Assembly (NCBI RefSeq): GCF_943734655.1
Contig: NC_071354.1
Span: 34,559,347 to 34,623,346, forward strand
DNA: 64,000 nt
Direction of reading: 5' to 3'
From: Sabethes cyaneus
Lineage: Eukaryota; Arthropoda; Insecta; Diptera; Culicidae
The position numbers and the translations under genes were made by a program. Shown here piece by piece: positions 44,405 to 57,421 of the stretch. Position 1 is the first letter of the stretch, and each line of letters opens with the position of its first letter. The notes beneath the pieces are model-generated. The model saw only the letters and a list, made by a program, of their open reading frames with translations, was not told where the DNA came from and did no database searches.

Positions 44405-46780
44405 TACACCATGTAATGAAAAAAAACTATTTCATTTAGGATTTTGGTAAAAAAGACTGACGATTATTGCAGTATTTTCGGCATTACATGCTATGTGATA
44501 ACAAGACTTTTTATGGACGGAATTTGATGATATAAACGAGAATGACTTGGGATTGCAACAGGATGGCTCGACATGCCGTCTTTGAACGTTGTTGGACTGC
44601 TTTTGGGATGCTACTGTGAAACTTTCAAGTTAATGGTGTTTGAAACTGCTCAAAACTATCAAGAAAGTCTTTAAAAATTGAAATTATAAGATGCGAATGA
44701 AATAATGGAAAGTTTTGCTATTCCCTGTGAAAGAATAACGGAACAATTTCGACATTATTTATTTATTTTTCTTCATTTTTAAAACAAACTTCTGATTGAC
44801 CCACCTTTTACATTCTGCATTCAAACAATTGATTCCAATTGCTGCATTATCGAGCTGCACTTGAAGTACAGTATAACATTTTCGTTGAATACCACTTTCT
44901 TTTGCAAATGGTACCTCTTTTAAGTTAAAAGACATACATTTTTGAACGCAGAAATTGGCAATGGCATAATAATGAAGGTAATATACCCTCGCCACCGATA
45001 CCCAACGTCTGCAAAAAGATAAGGATGCAGTTTTTTCCTGCATCCAACAAAAAATATATTTGAGGAGTCTGGAAAACCGTGGAAAATAACAGATAACGAC
45101 AGAGTTCAAATCATTGCCGAAAATACAGCGAAAAAAATAACTTGTGCAGTAAATAGCACTTTGCATCCGTGGCTACGTGCCAAATCAAGATATCATATAG
45201 CAAAAATAACACTGTTTTGCTCGATGCTCACTTTGGTTGCCGTCGCTGGTGGTGGCTTCCCGGCACGGACCACGGACGGCAAACGGGTCCGTTCTCTCCG
45301 GAAGGTGATGCAGTGCGTTCCAGTCTGTCAGACGATTAAAACGTTCAGTACGTAGAAGATTATAAACAATTTTCGGACTGGATTGATTTATGGAGCGAGT
45401 GAATACGCTGGCTGGGTGGTGGGTTGCCTTCGGCGTCCTTCTCGCATACTGTCCTGGCTGGCTTGGCTGGTGTATAATAACTGTATCCTGCTATCTGCAC
45501 GGGCAACTGTATCCTGCTATCTGCACGGGCAGGCTACGTACGTACGTACGTACGTACGTACATAACATTCACGTCTACTTTATTCTGGTGCAGTTGGCCA
45601 CGCTAGACGTGTCGGAAGCTAGTCATTTCCGACTGCTGCCGCAGGGTGCTCCTCGGTGAAAGTTTAGGGTGATCAGCACCAAAAATCGTCGATGTTTCTA
45701 GGCTGAGAAATTAGTTTCGAAAAATTTAGACTGGCCTTCCGAATAGACGGGTGTGGGCAGTGCGTTGTTATGAAACAAAAAAAAAAGATATTTTCTACTT
45801 TGCCAACCGTTAGGAGTTCACGGTTCTTTGGATAACGGATGCGGTACTCATGGTTCAGTTTTAGTATATTTTTTAAATACCGGTCTTTTTAATCCAACCC
45901 TGAAGTTATTATAATTTTTATGGCCTTTTCAATAGCTTTATGAAAATCACAAACTAAAACTAAACTAAAAAGTCTAAATAGGTACACATATTTTTAGAAA
46001 GAACGCAGAGCTGGTTAATTAATCAAAGCCTTTATATTCACAAAGTTTCACTGGAATCTGGAAGGATGTCTATATAACAGTAAAAAAATAAATATGATGG
46101 AATTTATCCATAACAACTCCCATGGGAAAACTGACAGAATAACGCTGACGGACGCGTTGACGCACAATTCGGTTTGACCCTTTATCAAATCAAAAACCAA
46201 AAACCAGCACAAATACCTAACAGGCTGGATTGAACCGCTACATAAGAAACAAAAAACATGCAAAAGTTCACCTCTAATCAAATAGCACTGTTTTGAGAAT
46301 CTGCAAAAAATAAAGTGCAAACAAAAGGCAAATCACATCAGAACAACCAAGTGTGTGCTCTTTTATTAAAAAAAGCTGATAATTAAGCTGACGATATGCT
46401 ACAGATTTCTTTTTGTCTAAATATAGAAAACAAAGCTCCAAAAATAAAATACAGCGTTGCGTTGCTACGGATGCTACATTTACCCATATCGTGACGGAAT
46501 CTTTCCATTGGCCAAACAGCTGATGCCAAAGAAACTCTGGAAAGGTTTATTTTTCCGTAAGACGATCGCTTGTTTTGGCAAAAATATGGTTCCGTAAAAG
46601 CAGTTTATTTTGCAGAAATCTTCCATCGCTAAATATTTACATTGTTAGTTGCGGAATACACTTTGCCGTAAGCAGTGTATTTGCTCGTAAATTAACACTT
46701 CATAAATTGGTCTTTTCTGGACCGCGTAACTTTCCGGAAGCGTTCCTTTCGGCGGTTTCTGTCATCGTACCGTGTTCCGT
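44405..46780. other. Element-poor stretch, no gene seen; small tandem repeats
   Basis: Contains a 26-bp exact direct duplication (45481-45506 and 45507-45532, ending cacgggcaa/cacgggcag) and a (CGTA)n run at 45536-45561. The minus frame 44759-45166 (135 codons) and others show no known domain. Locally GC-balanced at 45.1-45.7 kb. Confidence 0.4.
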
Positions 46781-46786
46781 TATTGA

Positions 46787-47321
<535 letters not shown>

Positions 47322-47325
47322 ATTA

Positions 47326-48405
47326 TCAAATTTCTCTTAAAAATGTGTCATAAAACTGATTGCTGTTATTTACCCATTTAAAGCTTTGGTACTGTTCCCT
47401 GATTCGTTCTTTGACATAAAACGTCTATCTCTGTTAGTTTCGCTGAAATTTCATTTTAAACGTATCGTATTAGGTGTAGAATTAGTATCTGAAAACTGCA
47501 AGAATTCATACATCACGCATAGCACACTAGATTACCGCGTGCGATGAACACAGTCTGACACGTATGAAAAACAATATCATCAATGTTTGTCATAAATTGA
47601 GGGCTCGCAGTCGCCTCCACTTTGGCTTGCATAATCTTGCAAAAAGTCAAGCCGTTTAGGTTTATTCGTTGGCAGCATCTTTTGTACCTGTAGTATGGAA
47701 AGGATGTAACTTTACCCGGTTCAGCACGTTCCACACCTCCATGGTGACAAGGGACTGTGCCGCAATTTGCCTTGTGCTTGTCTTGAAATCATTTCCCACG
47801 ATTCGCAAAATTTTATGGTCAATCGCTGACGCCAGTTGCCGATGCAGCTGAGGCTTCCCTCGAAGCCTCGTTGAAAACAACGTTCCTTTTCGGAAGCGAC
47901 GGTGTGTTGTCATAGACGTCTGTGAATGAAAATCATTGTGCAACAAAACGAACTTCAGGATTTGTGTTCAATTACTTGCATTAGGCAGCCGACGATCAGA
48001 AATTCTACAACCATATTCTTGTTGGGCAGTCGTTGCTACTCAATTTGCGAAGCCATAACAAAGGTGAATGTCCGCGATTACTTCCGGAGAATACATTTTA
48101 ATACTGCAATCGTTTTCAGAAACGTACCAGAGAGACCCGCGAAGTCAGTTTCAAAACTGCTTTCCATATGCGTCTAACCGTGTCCGTCGCACGCATTGAT
48201 CTAGTCTGCAATGCGTGATGTATGAGTTCGAGCAGTTTTCAGATGCTAATTCAACACCCAAAACCATACGTTTAAAATGAAATTGCATCGAAACTAAAAG
48301 AGATGGACGATTTACATCAAAAAACACATTGTAGAACGGAACCAGAACTTTAAATGGGTAAATAACAGCAATCAATTTTATCACACATTTCTAGGAGAAA
48401 TTCGA
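47326..48405 (-). mobile_element. Tc1/mariner-type element with ~200-bp TIRs (DUF4817 transposase)
   Basis: The left end from TA TCAAATTTCTC and the right end from TA TCGAATTTCTC (reverse-complemented) stay alignable for about 200 bp. Shared phrases include gattgctgttatttacccat, ttcattttaaacgtat, ctgaaaactgc and catacatcacgcat. TA lies at both edges (47324-47325, 48406-48407). The left edge is 3 bp from the GT microsatellite. 1080 bp overall; the transposase is internally deleted. Confidence 0.85.
47513..48110 (-). pseudogene. DUF4817-type transposase relic
   Basis: On the minus strand: SPEVIADIHLCYGFA, then AQQEYGCRISDRRLPNAS, the conserved opening of the DUF4817 helix-turn-helix domain. 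Then RFRKGTLFSTRLRGKPQLHR, KILRIVGNDFKTSTRQIAAQ and WNVLNRVKLHPFH follow, each a known segment of this transposase group. The catalytic core is only hinted at (NLNGLTFCKIMQA, then NIDDIVF) before the TIR begins. The C-terminal catalytic region is missing. Several stops and frameshifts. Confidence 0.75.
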
Positions 48406-48409
48406 TAAA

Positions 48410-49600
48410 AATGCCTTAAGAAACACTTATTTCAAAGCTTTTTGCTTCTAACTTCCGACACACAATGGAATTGACAGAGGGGAGTTGAGCTGGCTGGCTC
48501 CAAGAAAAGAGGACTTTGTTTGTTTTTTTAAATATTCAAACTCACCTATCTGCCGCTACTCGCATAACAGTCCCATTTAGATAGGAAACTCTATAAGAAA
48601 TGGAACTTTCATTCGAGTAGTGGCAGTATGCTCAGATCGATATTTCTGACCAAGCACTAATTGTAGGTTGTAGGTTGTAAATAGCGTCCGAAATACGTAT
48701 CTGTGAAATATTAGTGCAAGTGAATAATTAGTTTTACAAACTATTTTATAGTGAATAATTTGTATCTGAATTATTCGCAAAATTAATATTTTGTGAACTC
48801 CATAATAATACGAGTTTATACAAAATAAAACAAAAAATTGAATTTCGAGTAGCAGAGTTGTCGACCCTTACTCGGGCCTCTTTTTATTTTAGCTACCAGT
48901 GCATTTGTTTTCTTTCCAGAAACTCCCATATAGATAGAGAATCAAAACCTTTTGCCCTTCGTGGAAACTCCCGGGCAATGAACGGCTACCTCACCCTCGT
49001 CCTTTTCTTACCGTCATGTCTCCTAGCTACTTTTACATCGGGCATGGATCCAGATAATGGTTAATCGATTCTCATAATGAAAGACAAACAAAGCTCTTTT
49101 CCTCCTTGTTAGGGACCATGTGAAGGAACATGTATGCTAAGTTCAGTGAAGAACCATCCAGATGTTCCTGAGTTATCGTGGTACATACAGCCATACATTC
49201 AAACTTACGTTCATTTTTATAGGTATAGTTTTAACCTCCCCTTTTTGTCTTCCCTTTCCAATTTATCAGATACCCCGCCCCACCCTTGTTGTCAGCTGCG
49301 CTTTTTGTCCCCAAGCCATTTATTCCTTTGTTTTCTCTCTGGAAATCCGAAAAAGGAATGAAGCTTGTTTTTCTTATTTCGACTTCCCCTCTTAGTGGTG
49401 CTCCCGGTCCTGTTAGACCCCTCTATTGTTAACCAGCCACTGCACTGGTACGACTGTTACCGGTCAAAATGCAACAGAAGCGCAGTCCGTTTTTCTCATT
49501 TTGATTTACGCCCCTTGAACGGGTTAGCCCACCTTTGACCATTCCTCCATGCAAAGAAACACTTAGGCCCAGTTTGGCTCCGAACGAACCAGGCGATCCG
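48410..49600. other. No gene seen; pyrimidine-rich repeat-like segment
   Basis: The segment 49110-49330 (gaaggaacatgtatgctaag, then cccctttttgtcttcccttt, accccgccccacccttg) resembles 18694-18830 in content. A frame at 48858-49064 ends in a signal-peptide-like stretch (MNGYLTLVLFLPSCLLATFT), but it is short, isolated and followed at once by stop codons. Confidence 0.4.
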
Positions 49601-49610
49601 GAGTTATGAC

Positions 49611-52254
49611 GTAATATGCATATCGGCCATTCCATGCCAAGTGACCGAGAAAAAGTTCAAACGTGTAATCGACCTTCTCGAATTTGAACCAAATTTTTCC
49701 AGATTGTTCGTTTTCGGTCAGAAAGTAAAAATCCAAAATTTGGTACGGATCGAACATTCCCTCGATTAATGGGAGCACCTCCATTTTTAAGAAAAATACC
49801 CGATTTTGTCAAAACATCTTTTTTTCTTTTGCTTATATCCCCGGAAATATTAAGTTTAAAAAGACACTATTTTCACATTTTCAAAAGGTATTATATTTGA
49901 GCACCAGTGCTGCCAAACATTTTAAGCCTCAATTTGAAACCTAAATATACATTTTTCTCTCAATGAAGACAATTTTATCTCAAAAATTTCAACTTCATCG
50001 TATTCCGCAGATTTTTTACATAAGAATCACTCATCGCGCCGAGCTATTCTTTGCCGATCCCGAGATACAGCGTTTTAAAACAAGCAAAACCCAATTTTTT
50101 ATGTAAAACTAGGAGCAAAATAACTTTTTTTTGAAGCAGTAATTCTCTACGCAATATAAAAATACTTTGAAATATCGGAAAAGCATTTATACAGCAAATA
50201 GAAAGGTTTTTCTTAACAGTGTCGCCAACTTTTCAGTTTCCCGCTTGATTACTTACATTAATTAAGGGAATATTACTCTCCTAGCAACAATAAACGCAAT
50301 AAACAAGGAACGTTTACGACGTTTTGAAGTAATATTTCCTCTAAATTTCCTTTCCTAAATTCCTAAAAATCAAACGAAACACTGAAAAGCTGACAACACT
50401 GCTAAGAAAAACTTTGCTTTATCTATACCTATAAAGAAGGATTTCTGTCTGTCTGTCTGTCTGTCTGTCTGTCCGTATGTTCCTTATAGAATCGAAAACT
50501 ACTGAACCAATCGGCATGAAAATATGCATGTAGAGGTTTTTTGTGGCCAGGAAAGGTTTTAGTGATGGTTAGAAACCCCTCCCCCCACTAAGAGGGGGGC
50601 TCCCATACAAATGAAACACAAATTTCTGCATAACTCGACAACTAATCAAGCAAATAGAACAAAATTTGGCATGGTGGTGTTTTCGGTGACAAGAATTTAT
50701 TCTATGGTACATTGAGACCCCTTCCCTCTTTATAAGGGGAATTATAACTCCTCTCCTCTTTAAAAGGGGGGGCTTCCATACAAATTTCCTCATAATTCGA
50801 GAACTAATCCAGCGAATGGAACCAAATTTGGCATGTGGGTGTTTTTGGAGGCAACCATTTTTCCCATGATGAATTAGGACTTCTTACCTTTTTAGGAGGG
50901 GGGGGGGCTCCCATTCAAACGAAATACAAATTTGCCTATAACCTTAGAACTAATCAAGCAAATGGAACCAAATTTGGCATGTGAGAGTTTTAGATGGCAG
51001 AATTTTTTTTCTGTGGTGTATTACGACCCCTTTCCCTTTTAAGAGGGAGGGCTCCCATACAAATGAAATACAAATTTCCTTATAATTTGAGTACTAATCA
51101 AGCAAATGGAACCAAATTTAGCATGTAGGAGATTTTTGAGTCTTGAATTTATTTTATGATAGTTAGAGACCTCTCACCCCTGTGGTAGGAGGATATGGAC
51201 TCGCATACAAATAAAACAGAAATTTTTGCGAAACTCAAAAACTAATCGAACTCGAGAAATTCGAGACTCTTCCATAAAACATTAGTCAATACAAGACCAC
51301 AAAAACTATCTATAGTAACACTAGATCATTCAGGACGAGACGGTCGCGAGTGTTGCCGGTGACCCGCCGTCGGAAGCGCTGCCCACTGGGGGGCTTGCAA
51401 AACTCGAGATTGTGACAAAGATCATCCGAGATTCATGATTTATGTACAACACAGGTTAATTTGTGGCAATACGAAGTTTGTCGGGTCAGCTAGTTAGTAT
51501 TGTATAAATGATTTCCCGATATGGCAAAAAAGTTTTACATTGCGAAGAGAATCACTGCTTAAAGAAAAGTTATTTTGCTTATAATTTTACATACAAAATG
51601 GGGTATTTCTTGATCTAAACCGCTGTTTCTCGGGATCGGCAAAGAATACCTCGGGGTGATGAGTGATTCTTCTGTAAAAAATCTGCGAAACACGATGAAG
51701 TTGAAATTCCTGAGTTAAAATTGTCTTCATTGAGAGAAAAATGTAAATCTAGTTTTCAAATTGAGTTTAAAAATATAAAAACGGGGTATCGCTTGCTTTA
51801 AAACGCTGTATCTCGGGATTAGCAAAGAATACCTCAGGGCGATAAGTGATTCTTATGTAAAAACATCTGCAAAACACGATGAAGTTGGAATGTTTGAGAT
51901 CAAATTGTTTTCATTGAGAGAAAAATTTAAATTTAGTTTTCAAATTGAGTTTAAAAGTATTTGGCAGCACTGATGCCTAAAAATAATTTTTTTTTTTCGA
52001 ATATTAGTGTCTTTCTAAATCCAATACTTCCGGAGATATAAGTAAAATAAAATAAAAGGTTTTGACAAAATCAGGTATTTTTCTTACAAATGGAGGTGCT
52101 CCCATTCATCGAGGGAATGTCAGATCGGTACCAAATTTTCGATTATCGCTTTCTGACCGAAAACGAAAAATCTGGCGAAATTTGGTTCAAATTCGTGAAA
52201 GTCGATTACACGGGGCTCGGATACTTCGCGTGGAATGACCCGTATACATATCAC
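49611..52254. mobile_element. Large foldback element, split by a helitron
   Basis: Left arm 49611-50205 and right arm 51497-52254 are inverted copies: catggaatggccgatatgca, ggaggtgctcccatt, tctgaccgaaaacgaa and gatgaagttgaaattt occur in both. The right arm has an extra tandem duplication of about 185 bp (51600-51780 and 51781-51965). A smaller inverted repeat (50200-50240 with 50370-50415) lies near the centre. The helitron at 50422-51493 sits in the middle. Both arms carry an outward open frame starting MEVLP, but 9 of 11 codon differences between arms change the amino acid, so selection on protein is not supported. Confidence 0.75.
50422..51493 (+). mobile_element. Non-autonomous helitron-like element
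   Basis: Starts TCTATACCTATAAAGAAGGA after an A and ends gtcgggtcagCTAG before a T, the A/T insertion site and TC...CTAG ends of helitrons. It has a (CTGT)n run at 50444-50472, then five tandem modules of about 135-175 bp. Each has the phrase ctcccatacaaat (near 50600, 50773, 50908, 51052, 51200) followed by actaatcaagcaaatggaac. No Rep/helicase. A related truncated copy ends at 20190 with the same last 30 bp. Confidence 0.85.
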
Positions 52255-52560
52255 ATACCCACTATCACTTTTGTATCATTAATTTTTTTTTTGTGGAATT
52301 GCTTTATTTATTTTTTTTTTATTTTAAATAATAGAAAATTTGTTCTTCAAGTTTTTTTTTTGCTTTTCAACCACTGCAAACAGCATAGCACCGTTTAGCA
52401 TATTCTGAGCAGAAAATTATTTCAACTTCTTGCTTATAGATGCCATTTTGCACATTCCTTTCGTTGTAAGAAATCTGTTTGTTGAGGTTGAGAACATAAA
52501 GAGTGTCGAATAATTAGAAGCCTGCCGAATATGCACTGATTTTTGCAACTTTACAACTAA
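52255..52560. other. No feature seen
   Basis: T-rich sequence (runs of 8-10 T at 52287-52360) and no open frame of note beyond the tail of the foldback frame. Confidence 0.4.
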
Positions 52561-52564
52561 CATA

Positions 52565-53444
52565 ACGGGTGGCAACTAAAATTTTGGAATTCAACAACAA
52601 ACGAGCTCAGAGAAAAATGAGAGTATGTATGTGTTAGCTCTCTCGCTCCTCTTTTTGTCAATATTTTTTGTTTTGTTTATGCTTACCCAGTTTTGCTTAA
52701 AATGCGTTGTAGACTTCTACGACCTGCCACAGAATTCTCAGCAAAAAGTATACGGTACAACGTTTAAAAAGCGAAGATGTTACGGTTTCGACTGTTTACC
52801 ATGTCCTAAGATCCCCGACAACTATTTGCAACCAAGGCAGTGAAAGACCAGCCAAGATTATGGACGCAGAAGGACATCGTTCTCTTTCTCGTTTCTTCTA
52901 CAACAAGCCCTCTGGTTTAGCTATCAATAGATGTGCACCAGACGAATGTTTGAAGAAAATTTTGATCCCGTTTCTAGAAAACATCATGCAAATGGACAAT
53001 ACGTGTTTTGACCGGATAGAGCATCATCGCATAACACCATAAAAACACAATCGTTCCTGAATACCCATTCGATCCCATTTGTACCCAAAAACCACGACCC
53101 GACAAATCTGTCTCAGTGCGCCTAATCGAAGTTTTCTTCGGGGTATTGAGTTCCTTGGTGTACAAAATAAACTGGAGAGTCACGAATTGAAGACAGTTGA
53201 TTGGTAGAATCAAAAGATGCATTCGCAAAGTTGACATGACGGCCGTACAACGCTCCTGTTTGGACATCAAACGGAAGCTTCGCCGAACAGCCGTTTACGG
53301 ATCGTTTTCAAATGTTCACTAATTTTTTTTTTTTTTCAACAATTGATAATGTATCTTAAATTTCGCTAAATCAGATTTTCTTCATGTAAATTTGTCTTTT
53401 TTTGACAGCTTGAAAAAAAATCCAAAATTTTAGTTGCCACCCGT
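52565..53444 (+). mobile_element. DD37E-type Tc1/mariner element, decayed but complete ends
   Basis: ACGGGTGGCAACTAAAATTT at the left and the same bases, inverted, at the right. The match continues for 24 bp. TA lies at 52563-52564 and 53445-53446. 880 bp, shorter than a full Tc1-like element, so it has internal deletions. The transposase remnant is on the plus strand. Confidence 0.88.
52690..53322 (+). pseudogene. DD37E-type transposase relic, C-terminal half readable
   Basis: The second catalytic D is in PDRASSHNTIKTQSFLN (codon 53015). It is followed by IPFVPKNHDPTNLSQC and, after a one-base frame change, LIEVFFGVLSSLVYK with the glutamate at 53128. The span is 113 nt, that is 37 intervening residues with one base lost. 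The C-terminal QLIGRIKRCIRKVDMTAVQR and RTAVYGSFSNVH end at the stop at 53320. The first D region and N-terminal DNA-binding domain are not recoverable. It belongs to a different subfamily from the relic at 33.4 kb. Confidence 0.8.
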
Positions 53445-53449
53445 TAATT

Positions 53450-55355
53450 AGATAAGAACTTATACAATAAACTATTCAAATACCTGGTCAATTTCGTAAC
53501 CTCGCTCCTTATATCGCATTCGAATGTACCAAGCCAGCGATTTTGGAATTATTCGACATATTCGGAGTCTTTAATCTTTTATTATTGATATAGGTGACTC
53601 AGCAAAAACGTCGAAGTTATTTCAGTGTGTATCTTTGTTTCACTAAGCTAGTTGGTATCTATAGTTACTTTAATATCACCAGTTAGTATAGTATGAAATA
53701 GACTCCCAACTACTGCGACCAACTATGTTTATGAATTTGAACAGATCCAAACCGATAAGATAAGAAATTTAGAAGTTCTTTTAGTTTGATCTGACTGACA
53801 CTGGCGGAATACTGGCTTAATTTCAAAGTATTTTGAAAAATCATGGCATTCAGAAACATTTCCATATATCCTTGACCTGATTTAGACAACAAATTGAATC
53901 AGAAACAATCTGTTTTTGCATGAATTTGCATGAATCCATATACCAGTCACGCATGCAGGTGCATGAATATTTAATAATGAATATAATATATTTAATAACT
54001 ATTACAGCGAACGTATTCTATAATACTTTATTCTATGTTATAATATATTAGAAGACTGACGAGCTGGTAGAAGATCAACAAATTTCCAAAAAGAATATGA
54101 TCTGAAAATTTTATGTCGAGTTGAATATTTAAAAGCCACAAGTGGTTTGTTTCTCCATTGCCTACAATCGAAATAGCTATCAACTACTGGTTTAGAACCT
54201 GTTCTAAATATTAAGTAATTTACTAGTAACTGGTTTACGGTATGCGCCGGCGACACGACAGTGAAATTGGATATGATCTAGAATTTTTCCAGTTTGTAAA
54301 TTATAATTTTTCAATAACAGGTACCATATAGCACGGTTCTTACCCTATGATTTGGGTAATACACTAAAAAATAACATCGAATGCTGAAATATCTATTGAA
54401 TTAGTGAACCAAAACCGTAAAAATGTTCTCGATGCATGCGACATTGGTATTGATCAGGTACTGGCAATAATTGTTATCATGAGCAACTTGACCATCTAGC
54501 AGTCAGCCTTCGATAAAATTATACACGTTTTACCGCATTGTTTCAGCCACTTGCAAGGCACGAAAGTGGCATGATTATGAAGTATCATTTAACCCACCCA
54601 GAAACGTAAGGTTAGGTACCGAGTAATAAAATGATAATGTATTAGAGCTTTCGATTTAAACCGGTGAAATTCTTTGATAATTACCTCCTGCTAAAAACGT
54701 GAATGCAGGTGTCATTCGACTCAACATAGTTGCATCGGCAATAACCGAATAATCTCACCCAATCCGGATTTTTGCGTCGTCGGTTGGGTCAATTGACCCA
54801 TCATAAAGTGTCACTGGCGTGTGTGCTCGTTCGGTTTACTCGTGCTAATTGAGCTTCCCCGTGCAACATACATTTAAAACAATCAGACGGTCCGTTTTAT
54901 CATCATATTGACATTTATACTTATCCATCGCGGGCAATTCATCTACAACCGACAGTTTTATTGCCACAACCCCACCGACTATTGCTCTCTTGTTGTTTGT
55001 AATGAGGGACAATAAAAGCGCGGACACTGAAGACAGGTAAACAAATCTTCACACTCACGCCAACCGTAATAACTATCTCGTGACGATAAGCCGAATATTG
55101 CAAATGGCACGAATGTCGCGTATGGATCGTAAGAAACGGACCCGCTAAATTAGTGTGAAGCCTCCGTGACAGTAGGTACAACGGTGTAAAAGTTATTCAA
55201 GTGTGCTATAAAAATAAATCATGTTCAACTATAATCAAGACACGAGGCGGATTTTACTAGGCAAATGTCCTCAATTGAGTTGATGTGGATTGTGGTCACA
55301 GTTCCGGGTGCTTTTCAAAGCCGCAGAATGGCATAGTAAAATCAACTATACAATA
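53450..55355. other. Element-poor stretch, no gene seen
   Basis: AT-rich up to 54.3 kb, then more GC-balanced with no matches to other parts of the window to 55.3 kb. Minus frames at 54038-54256 and 54939-55181 are unrecognised. Confidence 0.4.
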
Positions 55356-56213
55356 TATGTAGGGTAAATGATTTTGAAATGGACCTAGTCGAATTCTGAT
55401 CTTGAATGGACCTATTTTTAAATAATAATTTTAGGATATAATTATCAAGTCTTTGTACTGTATTTAGCTTTTATGTTTATCTTTAATCATTTCTGAACGT
55501 AAATATACTAAAATTAAATTAAAATTATATCCAAAACCACTTTATTGCCGCGTATTTAAAAGTAGCTGTTTTTCAGCGTTTTGGCAGTCACCATAGAGTA
55601 TTTTCAAACTGTTACTACCCGGAACCTTTCTGGTTTGAAATAAAACAATACTCTTAAAATGATGCTAAAATATGTGTAATTTCTATTTAGGTATTTAAAA
55701 GTTCAGTAAAACCAGTAAAATCTTCAAATTCCTTAAAAATGTTAACCCCCTTTTTTGATCTTGAATGGACCTAGTATTGATTTTAGAATGGACCTAGTTT
55801 TGCGCTCCGAGACATCACTGGCGGTAGCTATCATTGCCTACCACTAACGAACACGCCGTTGTATATTCCATAAAACTGCTTGTTGTCACTATAGTATCTC
55901 CGTTTATAAATAATCTATAAGCACGGGATATTGAAAGTAGGCTTGATTTATAGCCTTAATAAAAACTTAATTATATTGATAAAACTAACTATCACTCATC
56001 CTTTTTCGTAGTTGCTTCATAGTGTTTGTACATTGTAGCCTCTAGTTTTGAAACTAAAAAGTCTTCCTAATTAGTTAGCTAACATATGTCATTTTATGCT
56101 TAAAACAATATAAACTTAATTTATTCTCAGTATTATACAAAAATTTTAACCATCATTGATTAAAAGATAAGATGGATCAAAAGATAAGAGGGATACTAAC
56201 TGCCTTCTGTTAA

Positions 56214-56936
56214 GGGGGCATAGTACCTTTTCAATTTTTTAAAACCTAAATTTTTTGATTGATTATTTCAAAAGATTAACATTTTGACCATATGTGTTTG
56301 AAGTCGTTTGAATGAATTCCAAATATTTGCAAAGTTACAGCTATTTGTACCGCGCATGTCTGGAGCGATTAAACAACGAGTAAAAACTTCTACGTCGTTT
56401 TTCTCGAAACCAGGTTTTGAAAGTCGGAACCATAAATATCTCAAGAACGGCTCAAGCAATTCTTATGATTCTTTTTTTGTTTGAAAGCCAACAAAATTAT
56501 CTAGTGTTTGACCCATCCTTTTCTTGATTTTGTAATTTTTGTATTTTTTAGAAATGTTTAAAGTCAATTTTTTCGCTTAAAAACCATACTTTTATGTATC
56601 AATGTCCGCCATTTTGTTATGTGTTCGGATTCTAAAACAGGATGGATCAAACACGAGATAATTAAATGTTCTTTCATGTCGTTTTGGAATTTTTCAATTC
56701 GGATAAGCCCCCAGCGCCAATCCATGGTACCGCAATTCATGGTTTTTTTGAACGACTATCTTCAAGGAGCCGTAGGGGCAAGGGGAAGAGGTTCCCTTAT
56801 GAAAACAAAATTGCAAATATTAGTATAAAATGCAATGTTTCGAATGCAAAAAACCCGATTCAATTTGCCTTTCGCGTTATCGAGAAAAAATATTTGAAAT
56901 TAGGCAAAAAATATGGTGTAAAAGGTACTATGTCCC
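56214..56936. mobile_element. 723-bp TTAA-flanked element (piggyBac-like target)
   Basis: TTAA GGGGGCATAGTACCTTTT at the left; TTAA GGGACATAGTACCTTTT reverse-complemented at the right. TTAA at 56210-56213 and 56937-56940 is the piggyBac-type target duplication. The overlapping frame 56666-57193 runs through the right end and is chance. Related sequence occurs at 5900-6055. Confidence 0.75.
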
Positions 56937-57421
56937 TTAAAAAAGAGCTATTTTTGCGTCATTGGCATTTAGCACAAAACCCGTTACACTTAAATTTTTC
57001 AATTGGATTTTACGTATTTGTTTTAGCACGAAGCAAAAGTGTAATCTATATAATCTATATAAGTAATCTATATAAGTGGAGTAAAATTTTCCCAATTTGT
57101 TCGCCTTATGTAAAAAAATCCCAAATTATGCTAAACGGGACAATTCTTGTATCATTAAAAATAATGCTCAGAAGAATGAAACAAGTTATTTGAGAATACA
57201 ATTCTGAAGATTTATATATAGCTTTATTGTATAGGAAACCCTAATATTGGAACTTCGAATTGAGTTACGAAGCTAATATTCCAAACTCTATTTAAAGTGG
57301 TTATCCCTGTTTAACTATCTACAGGCAACATCGTAAAAATGGTTGGAATCATAAATTTTTTTCATGGACAAATAACGTCCTGTATTTTCCATATAAATAG
57401 CTTGTTGCTTTAAGTTTAAGT

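Noticed and set aside
48858..49064. 68-codon frame ending in a signal-peptide-like segment
   Set aside because: Short, isolated, no continuation or splice evidence; hydrophobic stretches of this size arise by chance.
49563..52398. Matching outward frames starting MEVLP in both arms of the foldback element (49563-49784 minus, 52090-52398 plus)
   Set aside because: Codon-by-codon comparison of the first 41 codons shows 9 of 11 changed codons alter the residue. That looks neutral, not like a protein under selection. The shared start simply reflects the inverted repeat.
56666..57193. 175-codon plus-strand frame
   Set aside because: It crosses the right terminus of the TTAA-flanked element and has no recognisable content.
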